Positions 6,052 to 6,933 of a DNA stretch of 6,933 nt are shown piece by piece (the stretch's first letter is position 1; each line of letters starts with the position of its first letter). Where the stretch lies: assembly GCA_003444795.1 (NCBI GenBank), contig DLWR01000099.1:1-6933 (forward strand), given 5' to 3'. The DNA comes from Cryomorphaceae bacterium (GTDB lineage: Bacteria; Bacteroidota; Bacteroidia; Flavobacteriales; Schleiferiaceae). The position numbers and the translations under genes are program-made. The notes beneath the pieces are model-generated. The model had not been told where the DNA came from. It was given only the letters and a program-made list of their open reading frames with translations, and did not search any database.

Positions 6052-6738
6052 ATGTCTCTCGCTGATTCCATTTCCGCTTTACGTCAAGCATTACAGTCCG
6101 AAACGCCCACCAGTGCTCAGCTTTCTGAGCTTGGAAGCCTATGGACCGATGCCCACCGACAGGCCCTTCGTGGCAAATTGTCGGCCATTCAGCAGCAAGC
6201 TGAAGCCGAAATTCATGCGGCAGCGGCTACCGCCCAAGCTGCTCTACTCGCCCAAATTCAACGCGCCGAGGAGGCTGCGCGCTCCGCCGCTTCAGCATCT
6301 GTCGCTCAAACCAAGGTCTCTGAAGCCGTTCCTGCCACGGAAGCCCCCATTGCGCCTCCCAAGCCCGTTCTGGCTGAAACAACGCCTGAGGCCGTTGCCG
6401 CACCAACGCCTCCCGCAGTGCCCGCAGAATCCGAGGCCCCTCTTGCTAGCGCTACCACGCCTGCGCCTGCAGGGCCTGGAGTAGGTTCGGCTAAAAGCGT
6501 CAACGCACGCTATGCCGGCTTGAAAGTGGGTCTAAACGACCGCGTCGCCTTTGTAAAACACCTCTTCAATGGCGAAGACGATGATTTTCAACGCGTAGTT
6601 GCTGCCTTAGCCACCATGGAGAGCAAAGAAGAGTGTGAAACTTTTTTGGAGAACGCGGTCTACCCAGACTACGATTGGACGCAAAAACCTGAGTTCGCGG
6701 AACGCTTTCTCGCGTTGGTTTTTGCGCGATTCGAATAA
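6052..6738 (+). CDS. Uncharacterised Bacteroidota protein with Ala/Pro-rich linker, upstream of rsmI
   Basis: This predicted 228-residue protein has no function I can name. Residues 1-85 form a helical, Ala/Gln/Glu-rich segment likely to be a coiled coil (about 33-80). Residues 90-147 are a disordered Ala/Pro/Glu-rich linker. Residues 150-228 form a compact acidic/aromatic domain with VGLNDRVAFVKHLFNG (159-174), a run of aspartates (176-178) and YPDYDWTQKPEFAERFL (204-220). The C-terminal LNDR..FV..LFNG pattern resembles a conserved uncharacterised Bacteroidota family; I recognise the pattern but know no activity. No signal peptide or membrane helix is seen, so it is probably cytosolic. The ATG at 6052 is chosen because upstream in-frame starts would run through the tdk promoter and tdk itself. 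It ends 9 bases before rsmI, suggesting an operon. Confidence 0.8.
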   Translation: MSLADSISALRQALQSETPTSAQLSELGSLWTDAHRQALRGKLSAIQQQAEAEIHAAAATAQAALLAQIQRAEEAARSAASASVAQTKVSEAVPATEAPIAPPKPVLAETTPEAVAAPTPPAVPAESEAPLASATTPAPAGPGVGSAKSVNARYAGLKVGLNDRVAFVKHLFNGEDDDFQRVVAALATMESKEECETFLENAVYPDYDWTQKPEFAERFLALVFARFE

Positions 6739-6747
6739 GCCAAACGC

Positions 6748-6933
6748 ATGGGAAAACTCATCCTCGTTCCAACCCCACTAGGCAACCTTGGGGATATCAC
6801 GCTTCGAGCCTTGGAGGTCTTGAAAAGCGCGGATGTGGTGTACGCCGAGGATACCCGAACCACCGGCAAACTGCTCAAACTGCTAGACGTACAAGCGCCT
6901 CTTCGTGCCTTTCACATGCACAACGAACACAAG
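6748..6933 (+). CDS. rsmI: 16S rRNA (cytidine1402-2'-O)-methyltransferase, 5' part only
   Basis: The window ends after 62 codons, in frame, so the gene is cut by the edge and not broken. RsmI transfers a methyl group from S-adenosylmethionine to the 2'-hydroxyl of C1402 in 16S rRNA, near the decoding centre. The visible part carries the N-terminal signature of this tetrapyrrole-methylase-fold family: [17 protein letters not shown] (6-22), the AEDTR motif (33-37) and FHMHNEH (55-61). The remaining two thirds or so of the protein lies outside. The ATG at 6748 is 9 bases after the preceding stop, with no clear Shine-Dalgarno, so it is probably read from the same message as the gene before it. 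Confidence 0.93.
   Translation, partial: MGKLILVPTPLGNLGDITLRALEVLKSADVVYAEDTRTTGKLLKLLDVQAPLRAFHMHNEHK

Noticed and set aside
5514..6065. A 183-codon rightward open frame opposite tdk
   Set aside because: It lies fully antisense to a well-supported thymidine kinase, its translation has no recognisable motif, and it looks like a shadow of tdk codon use.
5997..6071. A 25-residue upstream extension of thymidine kinase
   Set aside because: It would place the -7 box inside the coding region and overlap the divergent gene. Family members start close to the P-loop, as the ATG at 5996 does.
6306..6503. A Gly/Ala-rich leftward frame of 65 codons
   Set aside because: It is the complement of the Ala/Pro-rich linker, where biased codons suppress stops on the other strand.

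Overview
The window looks like core chromosome from a member of the Bacteroidota, most likely a Flavobacteriales-type organism with fairly high GC (above half by eye; not computed). Evidence for this is a DUF4271 membrane protein followed by a Bacteroidota-style HemD and then rnpA; a MurF-alanine racemase fusion, which is typical of this phylum; TAnnTTTG-type -7 promoter boxes; and near absence of Shine-Dalgarno sequences. Genes are packed with almost no spacers. I see no mobile element, CRISPR array, tRNA or rRNA.

Layout. (1) Bases 1-75 are a short upstream region with CT-rich imperfect repeats and a -7 box at 62-69 that practically abuts the first ATG. (2) A rightward run, 76-1863, holds the DUF4271 membrane protein, uroporphyrinogen-III synthase (hemD) and RNase P protein (rnpA), overlapping by 11 and 4 bases. 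(3) A leftward run, 5996 down to 1860, holds thymidine kinase (tdk), the MurF-Alr fusion and an O-antigen ligase/polymerase-like membrane protein, overlapping by 23 and 19 bases. Its last gene meets rnpA tail to tail with overlapping stop codons. (4) A 55-base divergent intergenic region, 5997-6051, carries a good -7 box for tdk. (5) A second rightward run, 6052-6933, holds an uncharacterised Bacteroidota protein with an Ala/Pro-rich middle, then the start of rsmI, cut by the window edge.

How the genes work together. The central leftward operon combines dTMP salvage, the supply of D-alanine with ligation of the D-Ala-D-Ala dipeptide to the peptidoglycan precursor, and a probable surface-glycan polymerase or ligase: a DNA-precursor and envelope growth group. 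The left operon joins haem synthesis to tRNA 5' processing through translational overlaps. The right operon modifies 16S rRNA.

I did not find a clearly new defence or mobile system. The points most worth a second look are the apparently leaderless start of the first gene, a copy of the same promoter 11-mer inside the DUF4271 coding region ahead of hemD, the loss of three of the four zinc cysteines in thymidine kinase, the two proteins without known function (DUF4271 and the 6052-6738 product), and the envelope gene that overlaps murF-alr.
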